A stretch of DNA of 64,000 nt from assembly GCF_030463565.1 (NCBI RefSeq), contig NC_134648.1:11201806-11265805 (forward strand), given 5' to 3'. The translations under genes were made by a program, and so were the position numbers. Shown in pieces: positions 1 to 32,073 of this stretch (the first letter of the stretch is position 1; each line of letters begins with the position of its first letter). Under the pieces are notes generated by a model that worked only from the letters and a program-made list of their open reading frames with translations, was not told the DNA's origin and did not search any database. The stretch comes from Pelecanus crispus. Lineage: Eukaryota; Chordata; Aves; Pelecaniformes; Pelecanidae.

Positions 1-1418
1 CAAAGAGCTTATCAAAGATAGAACAAGCATACTCTATCAATAATGTAATACAGCTATGCCTTACACTTAATCTGAATTTGTCCATAGTCCTTCCACCATG
101 AAGTATTTTCATAGTTTCACAGAAAGCTCATGCTCCAGATTATTTTGTGGGCTTTTCCCTAAAACTTTACAGTGAAGAAAAGAAACTGGTGAAAAACATT
201 TACTGTGTTCATTTGGGAATAAGGGTAGAGAGATTATTTTTTTCCCCAGCTACAGAATAAAATTATATCTTTAAAAAAAAAAATCAGAAGTTCTAAACTA
301 ATGTCATCAAAAAAGTAGGGTTACTGGCATCAAATGCATGTATGGGAAACACATCTCAATATTTTTTGCCAGCAACATCAACAGAAACAAAATGAGATGT
401 CTTACTTTCTAGTTATTTTCCGGACTATTGAGTCAAAGAATGATTATACTTGTGTTACCTGTTGTACTATCACACTGACTAGCTTCTAAACACTTAAGAC
501 TGCACAGAACAGTCTGCAAAGCTATTTGGAGCCTGTCATCAGAATTTCTTGCATAAGCAGCCATTTGGGCATTAAATAAACTGCCATTTACAAGTAAATG
601 TGCTCAATTTGCAGTGTGGGGATTACACAGTACCTCTTTAGTTACATGTACAGATTAATTAGGATAGCTGTCAGTCCTTGCATGGTGCCAGAGGCCCTTG
701 GCCTGTAACACATGTCTTTTCAAACACTTCTATCTGTTTAAACAACACGCAATTTGTTCAAACAGGAACTGTATTAAAAATATCCTTTTCCCAGCAATTG
801 GACTGATTCACATCACTAATGACTAGACAACATTGTTCTGCTTCTCAGTGATGCACTACTACTGCCACTGCCTAGGTCCTCTCTGAGCCAGTGGTTAACA
901 CTCTTATTGACCTTAATGGAAGGATGACTGACTGCCCCTTCAGTTGTTTTACACAGGCACTTAGTTAATCTCCTTTCTGTGGTATTTTTATGCGCTCCAA
1001 TACTACATTCAAGGACATGCTTGGCATATGGTATGTAGTGGCTTATTTTCCCTCTCTTTCCTTCTAAGATAGGTCAGCAGAGTGTCAGAAGCCTGCAAGT
1101 AACTTGTGTCTGCCCCAAGCACATGCATGTAAAGCCAAAGACTCGATTCAGGTAAATCAGCAGTAAATTCACCAGGGTAAGTATCAGCTACTTTGGAATC
1201 TGTTCACCAATCATGAACTAACACGCTCTCACTAAATTTTGCTTTCAATGACGTTTGTGCTTCGGAATTGTTTTGCAATGTGGTCCATCAGAACTGCTCT
1301 TTTGATGGTCACATCATGAAAATGGGGAGATCTACAAAAAGGAGAAAAATAAAACAGGGTAAACATTGCAAAGATCAAAGGCAGGCTGTAAACTTGTTGA
1401 AATGGACTCAGCTGTCAT
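1..1418. other. 3' flank of OVCH2
   Basis: AT-rich sequence beyond the candidate last OVCH2 exon. It may hold the 3' UTR if exon 21 is used. I see no clear AATAAA on the minus strand, no third CUB domain of the amphibian oviductin type and no repeat. Confidence 0.5.
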
Positions 1419-20328
<18,910 letters not shown>

Positions 20329-20499
20329 CTTGGGGTGCTAAATGACTGAGTGAAAACAAGGAGAGTTTGTGTAGGGAAAAAGAAACCCAAAGACTACATT
20401 GCAGGAGAGCAGCAACTAATTGAAGCAGGTTACTCATTAATCCAGCCATAAAGCACTTAGCTGCACAAGTAAGTTTTCCACATTTAATGGAGCATGATT

Positions 20500-20507
20500 C
20501 TTTTATA
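20500..20507 (-). promoter_or_regulatory. Candidate TATA box of OVCH2
   Basis: The minus strand reads TATAAAAG here, 172 bases upstream of the OVCH2 start codon. Transcription would begin near 20470-20475, giving a leader of about 145 nt. A strong TATA box suits a tissue-restricted gene. It is one motif in AT-rich sequence, and an unseen 5' non-coding exon would change the picture. Confidence 0.35.
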
Positions 20508-23500
20508 TGTCATTACTGAAGTCTCTACTGTAAAATACTAGCTAAAATCCTCCCTAAAACTAGTTTTGCCAGGCAAAATGACAAAATGAAGTTACCATTG
20601 CTTGCTTTGTTAGCAACGCTAACCCAGGCTGATCTACACATTGAAGCAGAACACACATGAACAGAATGCCAATTGCTATTTGCCCCTACAATTTCTACAG
20701 CACTTGAATAGGCAATACTCTATTTCCCGCACACTTTATATTTAGCCAATTTTACAGATCTGAGAAACATACCAAAAGTTGATCATTTTTTTGGTAGCAT
20801 GCTCAGTGTTATACAAGACAAAGATAGCTCTCTCCATCAAAGTGTCATTTTTTCAAAAGAGCAGTGTTTACATCCCATTTTTGAAAGGCAACTAAGGAAG
20901 ACAGGGCTCAGCTTTTCAAAAATATTTCAGTATTGCTGCCATCAGCAGTGCCAGTTCTGAGTCACTTTGATGGCTAAGCTCCAGTTTTAATAGCAATTTA
21001 AGTGCCAGTCTCTTAGAAGGCTATTCAAATCCTAAATGAGAAACACATCAGCAGCTAAATTAAAAGATTTCACAAAACAGAAAGCATAAGTTAAACTACC
21101 TTGCAAATTCACCACTTAAAACTTTTGTCTCATCAGTTTTAGAAAGTATTGCCTGAGTTGGAAATGAACGAACAAAGTGGTCAACACAATTAAAATACTA
21201 TCTGAACCATCTTGAATTCATATAAAATATATAAGCATCAAGTAAGACATTAAAGTCATCAAGAGAAGCAACAGATTTACTCTGCATGACAGAAGCCACA
21301 AGTTTCATTTGTACCAGAAAGGGCAAGGGATATTTATACCTGGGAAAAAAAGAAATATTTACACAAGACAAGGAAAAACATTGTTTGTTTGTTTTCTTGG
21401 CTTAACTGGTTGAGATTGTCAGCTTCCCCTCTCTTTGCAAAAAATCATTCAATACTTCCACCTTCAATATTACCATATGAAACATAATTTTCACATGGGA
21501 AATGCATCAAACTTTGAAGACAGAAACATGAGGTAAACAATACGTGCATGTTAATACAAATTTCAGTCTTGAGCACCTTCACAGTCATAACCTATTAAAA
21601 GTACATTTTTTCGAGATGCCAACAGCTAAATGCAAAATATGTCTTCTTTTAAAATAAGTTGCAACAGCAATTAAACAGTCTCTCTTTTTGTGGTTACCAT
21701 CACTATGGACAAGACTCACATTTTTTAATTCTGCTCAAGCTCCCAAAGAAAACAATCTTATACTTGACCCATGAGCCCCAGTCTATTGAATACGTTCTGT
21801 TATTTGGCCCAGGATTTCACAATACCCCCCCAGTCCACCATCAGTCAACATCCCAACAATCATTTATGTATTTATTCAATCCTAGGTTTTTGTTGTTCTT
21901 TTCCTCCACCAGTCAGATGATAACAAAAACCAGCTTTTACTCTGAATATGCAATTTCATAACAAAAAACTGAATACAAATCCTGTCCTAGAAACTTTGAG
22001 TTGCAGTTGTTTTTTCTGTTATAAATATACAGAACTCCTTAAGACTGCAGTTTTCCTACTGGTCCTGTGGAGATCCCTAATTCTGCAAATTCTGAACCCT
22101 GTATCACTAACATAATTTCAGCTCTAATCAAAAACTTTGAAGGCTGCTTTCCTTCACTAATTCCTTTGAATTTTGCAGGTACTAAACAAAAACCCCAAAG
22201 CCCCCAAACCAATTCCATGTACAATCGAGCTCTCTGATCACCCACCACAATGACATCCTTTGGAATGACGCCATCCAACAGGATGATATAAAAACAAGAA
22301 TAAACAATATCTGCAGTTGTAAGTGACACTGTGCAAACTACGTCTGTCACATCACCAATGAGAAACAGAAACATCTGGCTCACTGGCAAATGGTGAAACA
22401 ATCAGCTCATTTCAAATTTATGACAGAGAGGCAACACTTACTGTGCAGCAGCCAAAGAGGTCAGAAAGAAAAAGCACAAAAGGGCACGTTCTGTACAACC
22501 TGCTCCTTGTCTGGGATGGCAAAACAGAAGTGCAGGCTTTCTTGTCCTACTATTCTTTCTTTGTTCTCCTCTTTTGCTACCTATTTATCTCTCTCCTGAA
22601 GCCGTTATCTTTACCCTGTGTGCCGACAGAGGCACTAATGACGTTACCTACTTCCCCCACTGGATAGCTGCTATTGCTCCTAAAAATTGCAGCCTTGGCA
22701 GGCAGTGCTGCCAGCATCGTTCCTCAAAGGCAGGCAAAGGTCAAATCTTACGACTTGATCTCCCATCCATGCATGTGCTCCGAATTTCAATGCAGAGCTG
22801 GCTTTGTATCCTGTTAGCGTCCTGTACTTTTGTAGTAAGACAAATAAAAGCCATTAAATCACCAACTGTCCAAAATGACCATGTGCTTGAAATCTAGGCC
22901 TGAGCCGTGTTTTAGCAGGTAGGGCCAGTCCCCAGCCCTAACTTAATGGCGCTAATCAATGCTAGTCAGTCTGGCCTGTCCCTTCTTCTTTTGCTGTGCA
23001 TTTGATTTACAAGCATTTTATTCCCCAAAGTATGCTTGATGATGTAGAAATACATATAGCTGCTTCTTATGAGATTATTAAAAAATAAACATGCACACAT
23101 ACAAATAAGTTTAAGACCAAAAGAAAGCAAAGAATATATATGGAATAGAATAGACAAATATTCATCATCAGAACCTTCCAGAATGGTTACTCTGTTTCTC
23201 TGGTTTTGAGGGGTTCTTCAAGGGGGTCGAGGTCTGGTGGGAGGGAACACAGGCTACTTTTCAGTGAAGGTTAGTGGATGACTGAGATGGCCAGACTGCA
23301 AGATGTAAAAAACCACTTTCTATTCTTGCTAGAAAAGTCGCTTCATGTTGCTCCTCCTGTCTGAAGAGGAAGAAAGGTGGAAAATTTATTCACCTAGCGG
23401 CCAATGTGAAGTCTAAGAGAAGAGGGAACAAGAAGTGAAGGACAGAGGGCAGGGAGGGTAAAACAAGCAGCAAATGCTGGTTAGTAATTAACCTGTTAGA

Positions 23501-26500
23501 AGAGCAGTAGCAAAGACACATTTAAATTGGAGGGTTTTGTATTGGGTTTGGTTGAGGGTTGGTTTTGGCTTTTTTTAAACACAATGAGCTGTGCTTTCAC
23601 GGGTCACTGATCATATCCGAACCGTTTGCAAGGTCACTGCTGGAAAACTATTAACTCAATGAAATTAACTGTTTCATATTTTAAACAAGATGTCTTGAAA
23701 TATTAAACTTCATAAATCTTATCACTCATGTATTACATTTATGAATCCAGTAGTTCTTAACTGAAAGCAGATTTAGTTTTAGTAGGGATTAAATATATTT
23801 ATGTTTTGATAGTTGTGCATAAATTTTGATTTTCCAAACCTATTTTTCACCAGTTTTAGCCTACTGTAATTCTAATGACTTGATTCAAATTATGCCAGAG
23901 TTTGATGTAACAAGAAAATCAAGTTTAATTCTCAAGATAAGCCCATTATTGCCTACCATTTCCTCAAAAGGAAAGACAACACTAAGATGCATATAAAAGA
24001 CCCTGAATAGCACCAGCACAAAACTCACTTCAGTTTTAATATGCTTAAAAACACCCCACCACCACCACCCACACATTGAGAAAGCTTAACTTCTCATTCA
24101 CTTTTTTCAGCTAAAGCCTTCATGTTACTTCACAGAGATCAATGTATTGAAAAGCTGAGAGAATTACTTCCTTGAAATTCTCCATTCCTAGAACAAAACA
24201 TTAAATAACTCTTCAACTCGCAAACACGTTTTTCCCTCTCCCTCTCTACAAATACAGTCTCATCTCAGAGCAGAACCATGCCGTTCTGCCACATTACGCC
24301 TTCAGTTGGGATTCATGTACTTTTTTAGATCAGTAGAGATCGTGGATAGATTTGCCTGACCTCCTGCAAGAGACAAACCGCAGAATTTCACCTCAACATT
24401 CCCACATGAATCCTAGTTAAGCTAGTTTTATAGTTTAGGATTATAGCTAGGTTTGGGCAAACACTGCAAAAAAGATCTGCAAACTAAAATTTTGCAGTAA
24501 TAATGCTCACAATGCTATCAATTCATCTTCCAGAAAAAGATTCATATACATGATTTTTCAGTTGCTGGGACATTTTTGGGGGGAGAAGTAAAATGTTTGC
24601 CTGAAAATTAAGCAAATAAATATTTAGGAAACGGTCAGAGACAAGTTTTAAGCCAGTACCATTCTGAACCTATTTAATATCCATCTATTAATAAAAACAG
24701 TGCTGACAATTGATTGCTATTATACCAAGGACAAACAGGAACTGTTGAAAACACACAAGGCAAATGCTTCACATGTGATCCAAAAAAACTGATGTATGTT
24801 CCAACAGTGCTTGCAGGTTCATGATAGCTTTAAACCAACCCAAATCTAGGCTGCTCCCAAGAAGGCAGTTGTGCCCCACCTCCTGTGAAAGTGCCTGTTG
24901 CTGCCATCCCTCTTGTGCTAGCCTCAGTTCTGGTCAGGCTGTGTGGAGAGCCGAATACTCTTCTTTTTTATGTAGCTGGATTTTCTTTTATAGCTGGATT
25001 GGTTTCTTGCTCAAAGCTGTTACTCAAAAATTGAATGCTAGTGCCAATGCGGAGGAGGAATGAATGCATGCACTAGACCGATTGGTTCATTCCTTTTGAT
25101 TGCAGCCTCTACTTACAATTTAAAATATCTAAAGCAATCATGAACTTCAGCCGGACTGGGTTTTAGACACAGTATTGTCCTAAAAACAGACACAGAGTTT
25201 TCAGTTTTGTTCCAAGCTTTGTTACGACCTCCTGTCCGGTTCTGGTTAGTAAACATGTCTCAGCTAAATGTTCTGCAATATTTAAGTATCAGCTATCACA
25301 CTCCGGGGATCATGAAGTCCCTTTTCTTAAGGTGTGAAGATCCCTTGAAAGGGCAAAGTATCTTTATAGACTTTTAGCAGCATAGCAGAAGTTGAGAGAT
25401 ACAGTTACCTAGTAACTCCACAGTTCAAACAGGAAAGTTGCTACCACCCCTGCACAATTACGTCCAGCCCACTCCACATCCTCCCAAGTATTAGTCAGCC
25501 TAATATATCAGATGCCCTTGGATGCAGACTACTTTCTAAGACTTGTTGCTTTTAACGTCTCCTCCCCCACTACCACTGTGTTCCCATTACAGCCCTCTGC
25601 ATAACTGAAAGGACCAGTGTTCTTGCCTCACAGAGAGACATTTAGTTATGTTTTATAGCTTCTAATTAACTAAAGTAAGGACTCAGAGGGAGCAGTACAA
25701 CAAGAAAGGTTGGCTTCTGATAATGTTTTTACTTCAACTTGCTACATCCTCCTAAATTCTTCAGTTGACCTGTCAGGGCACAGAACAAAAGTGAACATCG
25801 AATAGCAAGAATGTTCAAACGAGTACTTGGTAGAATAAGGACCCACAGAAACCCCCCCAAGACGTGGTTTCCCAGAACATTCAGTCTTTAATTCAGGCTT
25901 TTGGATATGCATCAAGATCTATTTGCATTTCCTGTGCAAAAACGAGTGCAACTTTAGAGGAAAATGCACTAAGCTCTTTTTCATTATGCAAAGCAAAGCG
26001 TGCAATAGTTGCTTTACTAGCCAAAAGTAACCAGTAACCGAGAACTAAAAGAAAGAACACCTGCTGGCCTTTTCCCACTTTTCACAACAGCTCCATTTTT
26101 CCTGCTTTCGGAGCTCACCAATATATAAAAATTGTAGACACAGGCTCAGTTACTTGCATGTGAGATGAGTAATGCTATGACATACATTTTCCTTTTGTAG
26201 CCGAGTCTTCTTATGGACGGAGATTTTACTTTTCAAGGTAAACAAGACCAAAACCAAACAAGATGAACAATGTCAACAACTGCAAAAACACTGCAGGCTA
26301 TGAAAAGCACAATGTGTTAAGATACAGGCCAAAGCTTCCCCTGGACAGAGTCCAGCCTTACATCTACGGCATAACTGATTAATTGGGAAAGGACAAGTGA
26401 AGAAAGGGAACAAGGGAACAAAACCATTCTTAGCTCAAGTATTTGGCCTGAATATCTCAAAATGCTTTGTAAGGGAAGATCCATACTAACGCTTTTCAGC

Positions 26501-29500
26501 TAAGGAGAACCTGGCGTATGGATTAAGCAAATCAGTGACAGCTAGAAGTACGCTGGTCACTTAGCTCCCAAACATACAGCATCCGCTCAAGAATGTTTTG
26601 TTGCTAATGAAATACATAATCTTTAGCACAGTGCCAGCTCTTCAATGCAAACATAAATAAAAAAAAAAAAAAATAGAGGAACACTAAAGCATTAATGTCA
26701 TGTAACTGTACTGTTTTATGCTGAGCTAACATACTAGCAATTACTGGTTTTGTTCTGCAGGTGTCTAGACCCTATATTTAGCACCCTCTCACATCCAGAA
26801 GAATAAAGCCTGAAATGCAATGGACTTGAGCTCATGAGGCTTCGTATCACAGAGAAGTTACTATGAGCACAAAGGGCGTGAGGTCCTGCCTCTCCTCAGT
26901 CAGCAAGCACCTCGACTATACGAGATGTAACGCACTGGAGAAACAGGCCCTCCACTGCTGCCAGCTGTCCCAGCTGTTCTGTGCTGCTTTGCACACAGAC
27001 AAGTCAAGTCCTTCCATCCCTCCCTCCCTCCTCAACCTCCCTCCCACCATTGATATTGTGTGCACGGGGAAGAGCCCTAAGGATGCCTCATACAGCTAAC
27101 TCCTGCAAGACAAGTATGCCAGTCAACAAGCACATTTTTATATTGTACCACACTTCAATGAGGACAGTTGAAATGATGCTAGTGTAATCTGGCATGATTT
27201 GGCTGAACATTCATCAAGCAGGCTTTGTAGATTAGGAGACAATTTTTTTTCCCCCCAAGAATGTAATTTCTTCTCTCAGAATGACCAAAGAATCAAATGC
27301 TTTCTAGTGTAACTAGTCAAGCCACTTAAAAATACATATATGCCTATTAAGATTTATCTTTTGTTCTCTCACCACCCTCTTGAGAGGAATCATTCTGATA
27401 TGTTTATATTGACCCTCTTGTAGGAATAAATCTCCAGCTCACCTATACAAGCATCAGCTTGCGCTTTGCTTACTGCTCCTCTCATCTTTGGGCCCGATAC
27501 TAGGAAACTGTAACTGGACATGCAAGATTTTCAAGGTCTGAATGCCCATTCTGATTGAGGATTTCTATGATGGCTTTAGCATTTTATGAAACACAAACAA
27601 CTCCTGAACATAAGAGCTGAACATAAGGAACAACCTTTGGTATAGCCTTTTGATGACTGCATTTTTTTTTTATACCCAATACTATAAATGAGGTATATAC
27701 TGACAAGTGACAGATGCAAAAGTAACATCAGGTAGAAGGGGCCATACAACCTCTTCCCTGTCATTGGTGTGAAACAAATCCGAGTGAGACTACAGTCCTA
27801 ACCTGTCTCCCCTCCCCAACCTCAGGTACTCTTACCCCAGATATGCATTTGCCAGCAAACTCGGATTCTATACTATCTTCCAACAAGGTTCAAAATATCT
27901 TAACAGAGCAAGGTATAAAAGGAAAGTTTGCCTACTACATATAAGACATTCATAATAATTACTGCACACCTCTTATTAAATTGATGCATTTGGACACATG
28001 GTCCAAAATAAATCCAAAAAACTACTTGATTTTTGGAGAGCACAGTGAATACATGTTAATGTCTGATTTTAACAAGGGAAAAATATATACAGTATTACAG
28101 TGCTTAAAAAAATATGCTCAAAATACATAAATACACCATCTCAGGCAAATAGCAGCAAGATGAATTCTTGCATGCTTTTTCAGAAACATACTAAAGATAA
28201 AAATGTATTATGTTAGCATGGCCATGCTGCCAGTACAGTGTCTGTACTTCACATCACATCAAGAACAGGACATAAAAGGACAGCACTCCAGGTGCCTGCT
28301 AAGTTCAGCACTGGAAGTCCAAAACTCTTGGTATCATCGCACAGCCTATTTCCCAGAGGGTACCACTGCCTTACAAGGAGACAGAACCAAGTCCAAACAG
28401 CAGGTGATCAGAGATGAATGATTTGTCAAACTAGCTTAAAAGACCAGGAGAAGGAAGTCCAGAAGTAATCCATGTATTTGCTCTTGATCAGTCAACAGAG
28501 ACCAGCTTCCACTGTTACAGAAAACTGGCACATAACCATGGTCTGTTTGCTCTTGGCCAGGCTTGGTCTCCATGGCTAAATAACTTATTTTAGCCCAGGG
28601 GAAAATGCAATCAGCTTAGGGAGAATCAGAGAGCAGGTTCAAAGCCCTCAGCTATTGGTTTAGACTGAGAGGTCAAGCCAGAAACAAGGAGAACCGCGAC
28701 AAAGTAGCATGCTCACAGAGCTATTTATATCATGCCAAAACTGTCAAAAGGTGGATTTAAAAATCCTTGGGGGTACTTTCCAGGCTGAAATAGGGGTAGT
28801 GGGTTTTGGGTTTCTTTGTGAAAGATTGCAAGATTCACAGTCCCCACCTTTAAATACAGAAATGGAGACACAGAGAAAAAGGGAACCAGAGAGGAAGTCT
28901 GCAACAAAGTTAAAACCAGAACCTAGTCTCTTCTGTCTACTATCTTACACTACCAGAGAAATGTAAGAGTGTGGAAAGCACAAGCCAAGTCAGCCCAAGC
29001 GCAAAGAGAAAGCAATTTCAGAGATATGGGGGAAGCCAAGCCAAACAGGATTACTGAACAATGATGAGCTATTTCCTTTATTTATAATTAAAATACAGCC
29101 AATAGCAGACTCAACTGCATTCATATTTATTCTTCTAGCTGCCCCTCTTTAATATGCATGAAGTAATCTTCATTGGAACTGAAGTAGGAAGTGTTGTGTT
29201 CTGTTTTCAGCTCTGCCATAAGATGGCAGAGCAACACCATTTCTGTCACGGAGTTAGTTGATCTACATGTAGTTTGACATTGCCTGGTATAGTAAACATG
29301 CAGCCATGCAAGTAGCTGTAGAAATAAAAAAAAATAAAAGAAAGAAAAAAAGAATTGTTTCCCCTCTGTACTACAAGACAAGCCTCATTCAAATAGAGTA
29401 AAATATCTGAAGTCATATCAGAATGTCTAGTTCATAATCCTCTTAACAGACTTTGAAGAAATAAATTTTAAACTGTTTTCATGATTGCAGAGAAGGCTTA

Positions 29501-31023
29501 AGGCAAACCAGGAAATCTGCAATATTATCTAATCATAATAAGGAACTGCATTATGAATAACAGTGACACATAGTAAGCACAGATCTTGCTGCATGATTTT
29601 TGTATGGCTTTTCCAGTTCCATATCTCGTTCTCAGTGCTGAGTGTACAAGGATCAGTAATTTGGAAACCCTTTCTACCCCACAGCAAACCTAAGTAGGAT
29701 TCATCCTAGTACAGGTATATGCACCGACACAAAACCATCTGGGTTTAAGCTTTAGCTAGCTTAGAATTCTCAAGTTGAATTAACATGCCTTAACACTTTC
29801 ATAACTAGCCTCCCGCTTCCAAGCAGCAAAAATTTAGCAAGCAGCTTGTATCAATGCAACCACCCACAGTCTTTTCTGCCACAGGGGACTCAGTGCTTAG
29901 GTATTACCAGCCAGCAATGAAACTGCTAGTTCTCTCCTTTAGGGAAAGATGCAACATACATTGTGCTACAGTAAACACCACAGAGTAGGATGAAAGAGGG
30001 GAAGCAGAAAACTTTTCTATTGAAACTGAGAGGATTCCTTGTTTCTGCAATGGTAGATGTAGTTCTAAACACCAAGTAGGAAGTGAGAAGTTTGCCTTAT
30101 TAAATATTCACTACTTTGAATGTGCAAACACAACTGAAGCCTTTGTAAAAATAATTGTGGGAAGAAGAAGAGGCAAAAAGAGCCAAAGCAAAAAAGCTAA
30201 ATAACTGAGCTACGAAAAAAACCCATTGTTGTACATAAGTAATGTGATCATGCATACTGTAAAGAAAAGACATGGATGTACAGTCATTCCATCACACTTC
30301 TGCTTTGGAAGGGATAAATTTCAACTGCCTCAGCAAGATTTGGCAAAGTTGCCAGAGTTTGAGGGTTTAGGTTACTACTATCACATCTGCAATGACAGGC
30401 CAGAGCAAGCTCCAAGCAGCATATTGCAACAAAATGATCAAGGTATAGTCTTAATAGCTTAAGTAAATGACTTTAAAGGAGTTCCAGGGCCAGTGTGAAG
30501 CTTCAGTAGCTTGAAAACTGAACTATGCACTGGTCAATTCTCTTGTAGCAATACAGTCTAACATTGGAGGCCTTTAGTAAACGTCACAGAACACTATAGA
30601 AACTACATTATGCTCAAAGACAGGAAGTGGCTTTTGCTTTTCATCAGCAGATGCATGTTATTCCACACAATCAGCATTAGCTGAGGCTGCTAAATTCTTT
30701 CCACTCGGAACAACTGCAGTACAGTCCACCTAAGCTAAGCAGACAAGTTTTAATGTCAGCTCTCTTTCTTCAAGAGACAGTTATTCCTAACATAGTGGCA
30801 CATGGCACTAGGATACTCATCAGTGCATTTATTCGTGGCTTAAAAAGACATGTGAATTCAACCAATACAGACACAGTGTTAAATTAAAATGAACAAGCTT
30901 TATTCTTAAGTTGATGCAAACAGGAGATAGAACTAAACCACCCACAGATTCTGTACACGCTTAACTAAGACTTCAGTGCCACGGTGGTCGGCCACATATT
31001 TGTGAGCTGCAGCACTGTGCTGA
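20508..31023. other. Gene-free interval upstream of OVCH2
   Basis: About 10.5 kb with no exon, RNA gene or identifiable transposon that I can support on either strand. The longest open frame (120 codons, minus strand, 22039-22401) has no recognisable motif and no splice context. Scattered A and T runs only. Confidence 0.55.
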
Positions 31024-31120
31024 TCATAGAATCATAAATCATTTAGGTTGGAAAAGACCTTTAAGATCATCCAGTCCAACCATTAACCAAACACTACCAA
31101 GTCCACCACTAAACCAATTA
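31024..31120 (-). mobile_element. CR1 LINE 3' end (second copy of a pair)
   Basis: Roughly 97 bp of CR1 3' UTR ending in GATTTATGATTCTATGA. It repeats the same CR1 segment as the neighbour at 31190-31395 in the same orientation. About 70 bp of apparently unrelated sequence separates the two. Confidence 0.85.
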
Positions 31121-31189
31121 AGGGTAGAGGAATAATTTCATGTTTCCTGGCTTGGTGGCTAGATTATTTTTTAATGAAAGTAAAAAGTA

Positions 31190-31395
31190 GGAATCATTAA
31201 GGTTGGAAAGGATCTCCAAGATCATCAGTCCAACCATCAACCCAACACCACCATGCCCACTACACCATGTCCCAAAGTGCCACATCTACCCATTTTTTGA
31301 ACACTTCCAGGGATGGTGACTCCACCTCCTCTCTGGGCAGCCTGTTCCAATGCTTGACAACCCCTTCCATGAAGAAATTTTTCCTACTATCATGC
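31190..31395 (-). mobile_element. CR1 LINE fragment (upstream copy of a pair)
   Basis: Minus-strand CR1 tail. In translation its 3' coding end reads [20 protein letters not shown], a typical CR1 ORF2 terminus, followed by the CR1 3' UTR (GTTGGACTGATGATCTTGG). It is 5'-truncated near 31395 and lacks clean terminal octamers. Confidence 0.88.
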
Positions 31396-32019
31396 AAGAT
31401 GTCTGACCAGTTCTGAAAAAAAAAAGAAAAACCACAACACCAAAAAACCAAACTAGACAGCAAATACTAACTCCCTACAGATAAACAGCTGAAACACACT
31501 GAATGGCAGTGTTTCTTTCACATCTTTGCGCACAATGCAACCCTTTTTATGTAGGAAAGTGCTATGTCAAGCCCTCAGAACACTGCAGTTCACAAATACT
31601 GCAGAATACTGTAGTTTTGTGCCACTCTGTGCTAGTTTATATTGAATTAGCACACATCACTTACTGCACTGTTCCTTGCCCTAATGCAATATGCATGGGT
31701 TGCATCACTAATTAATGATTTAGGAACTCTCCACCTTCTCTAGAGCAGAGGTGAGGGGTGAACTGTAGTTTTTTGTTATCTTTTCATGCAAAAAAAACCC
31801 CAACATACAAAGCTTGAATGGCACATGTATATGGATGGATGAAAGGAAATGGTGTAGGACAGATAAATCTACAGCCCAAGTATAGGAAACTTCAGTGAGG
31901 TACATCTTAAACCTCCAGAGTAACCTACCACAAAAAAAAAAGCTTCCAGAGGCCAAAACTGTGTGTGGTGTTGAGAACAGGAGACCTAACAGGGCTGTGG
32001 ACTACCATCACAAGCCAGC

Positions 32020-32073
32020 CAATGGAAGCACTGCCACTGACATTCAATGGAAGCACTGCCACTGACATTCAAT
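32020..32073. repeat. 25-bp tandem repeat, two copies
   Basis: AATGGAAGCACTGCCACTGA plus CATTC occurs twice in a row with a period of 25, followed by the first bases of a third copy (AAT). It lies in the OVCH2-FAR1 intergenic interval. Confidence 0.92.

Noticed and set aside
22039-22401. 120-codon open frame on the minus strand in the intergenic region
   Set aside because: No motif, signal peptide or domain pattern that I recognise, no convincing splice sites or start context, and AT-rich DNA gives such frames by chance.
31260-31463. Open frame containing [18 protein letters not shown]
   Set aside because: This is the 3' coding end of a truncated CR1 element, not a host gene.
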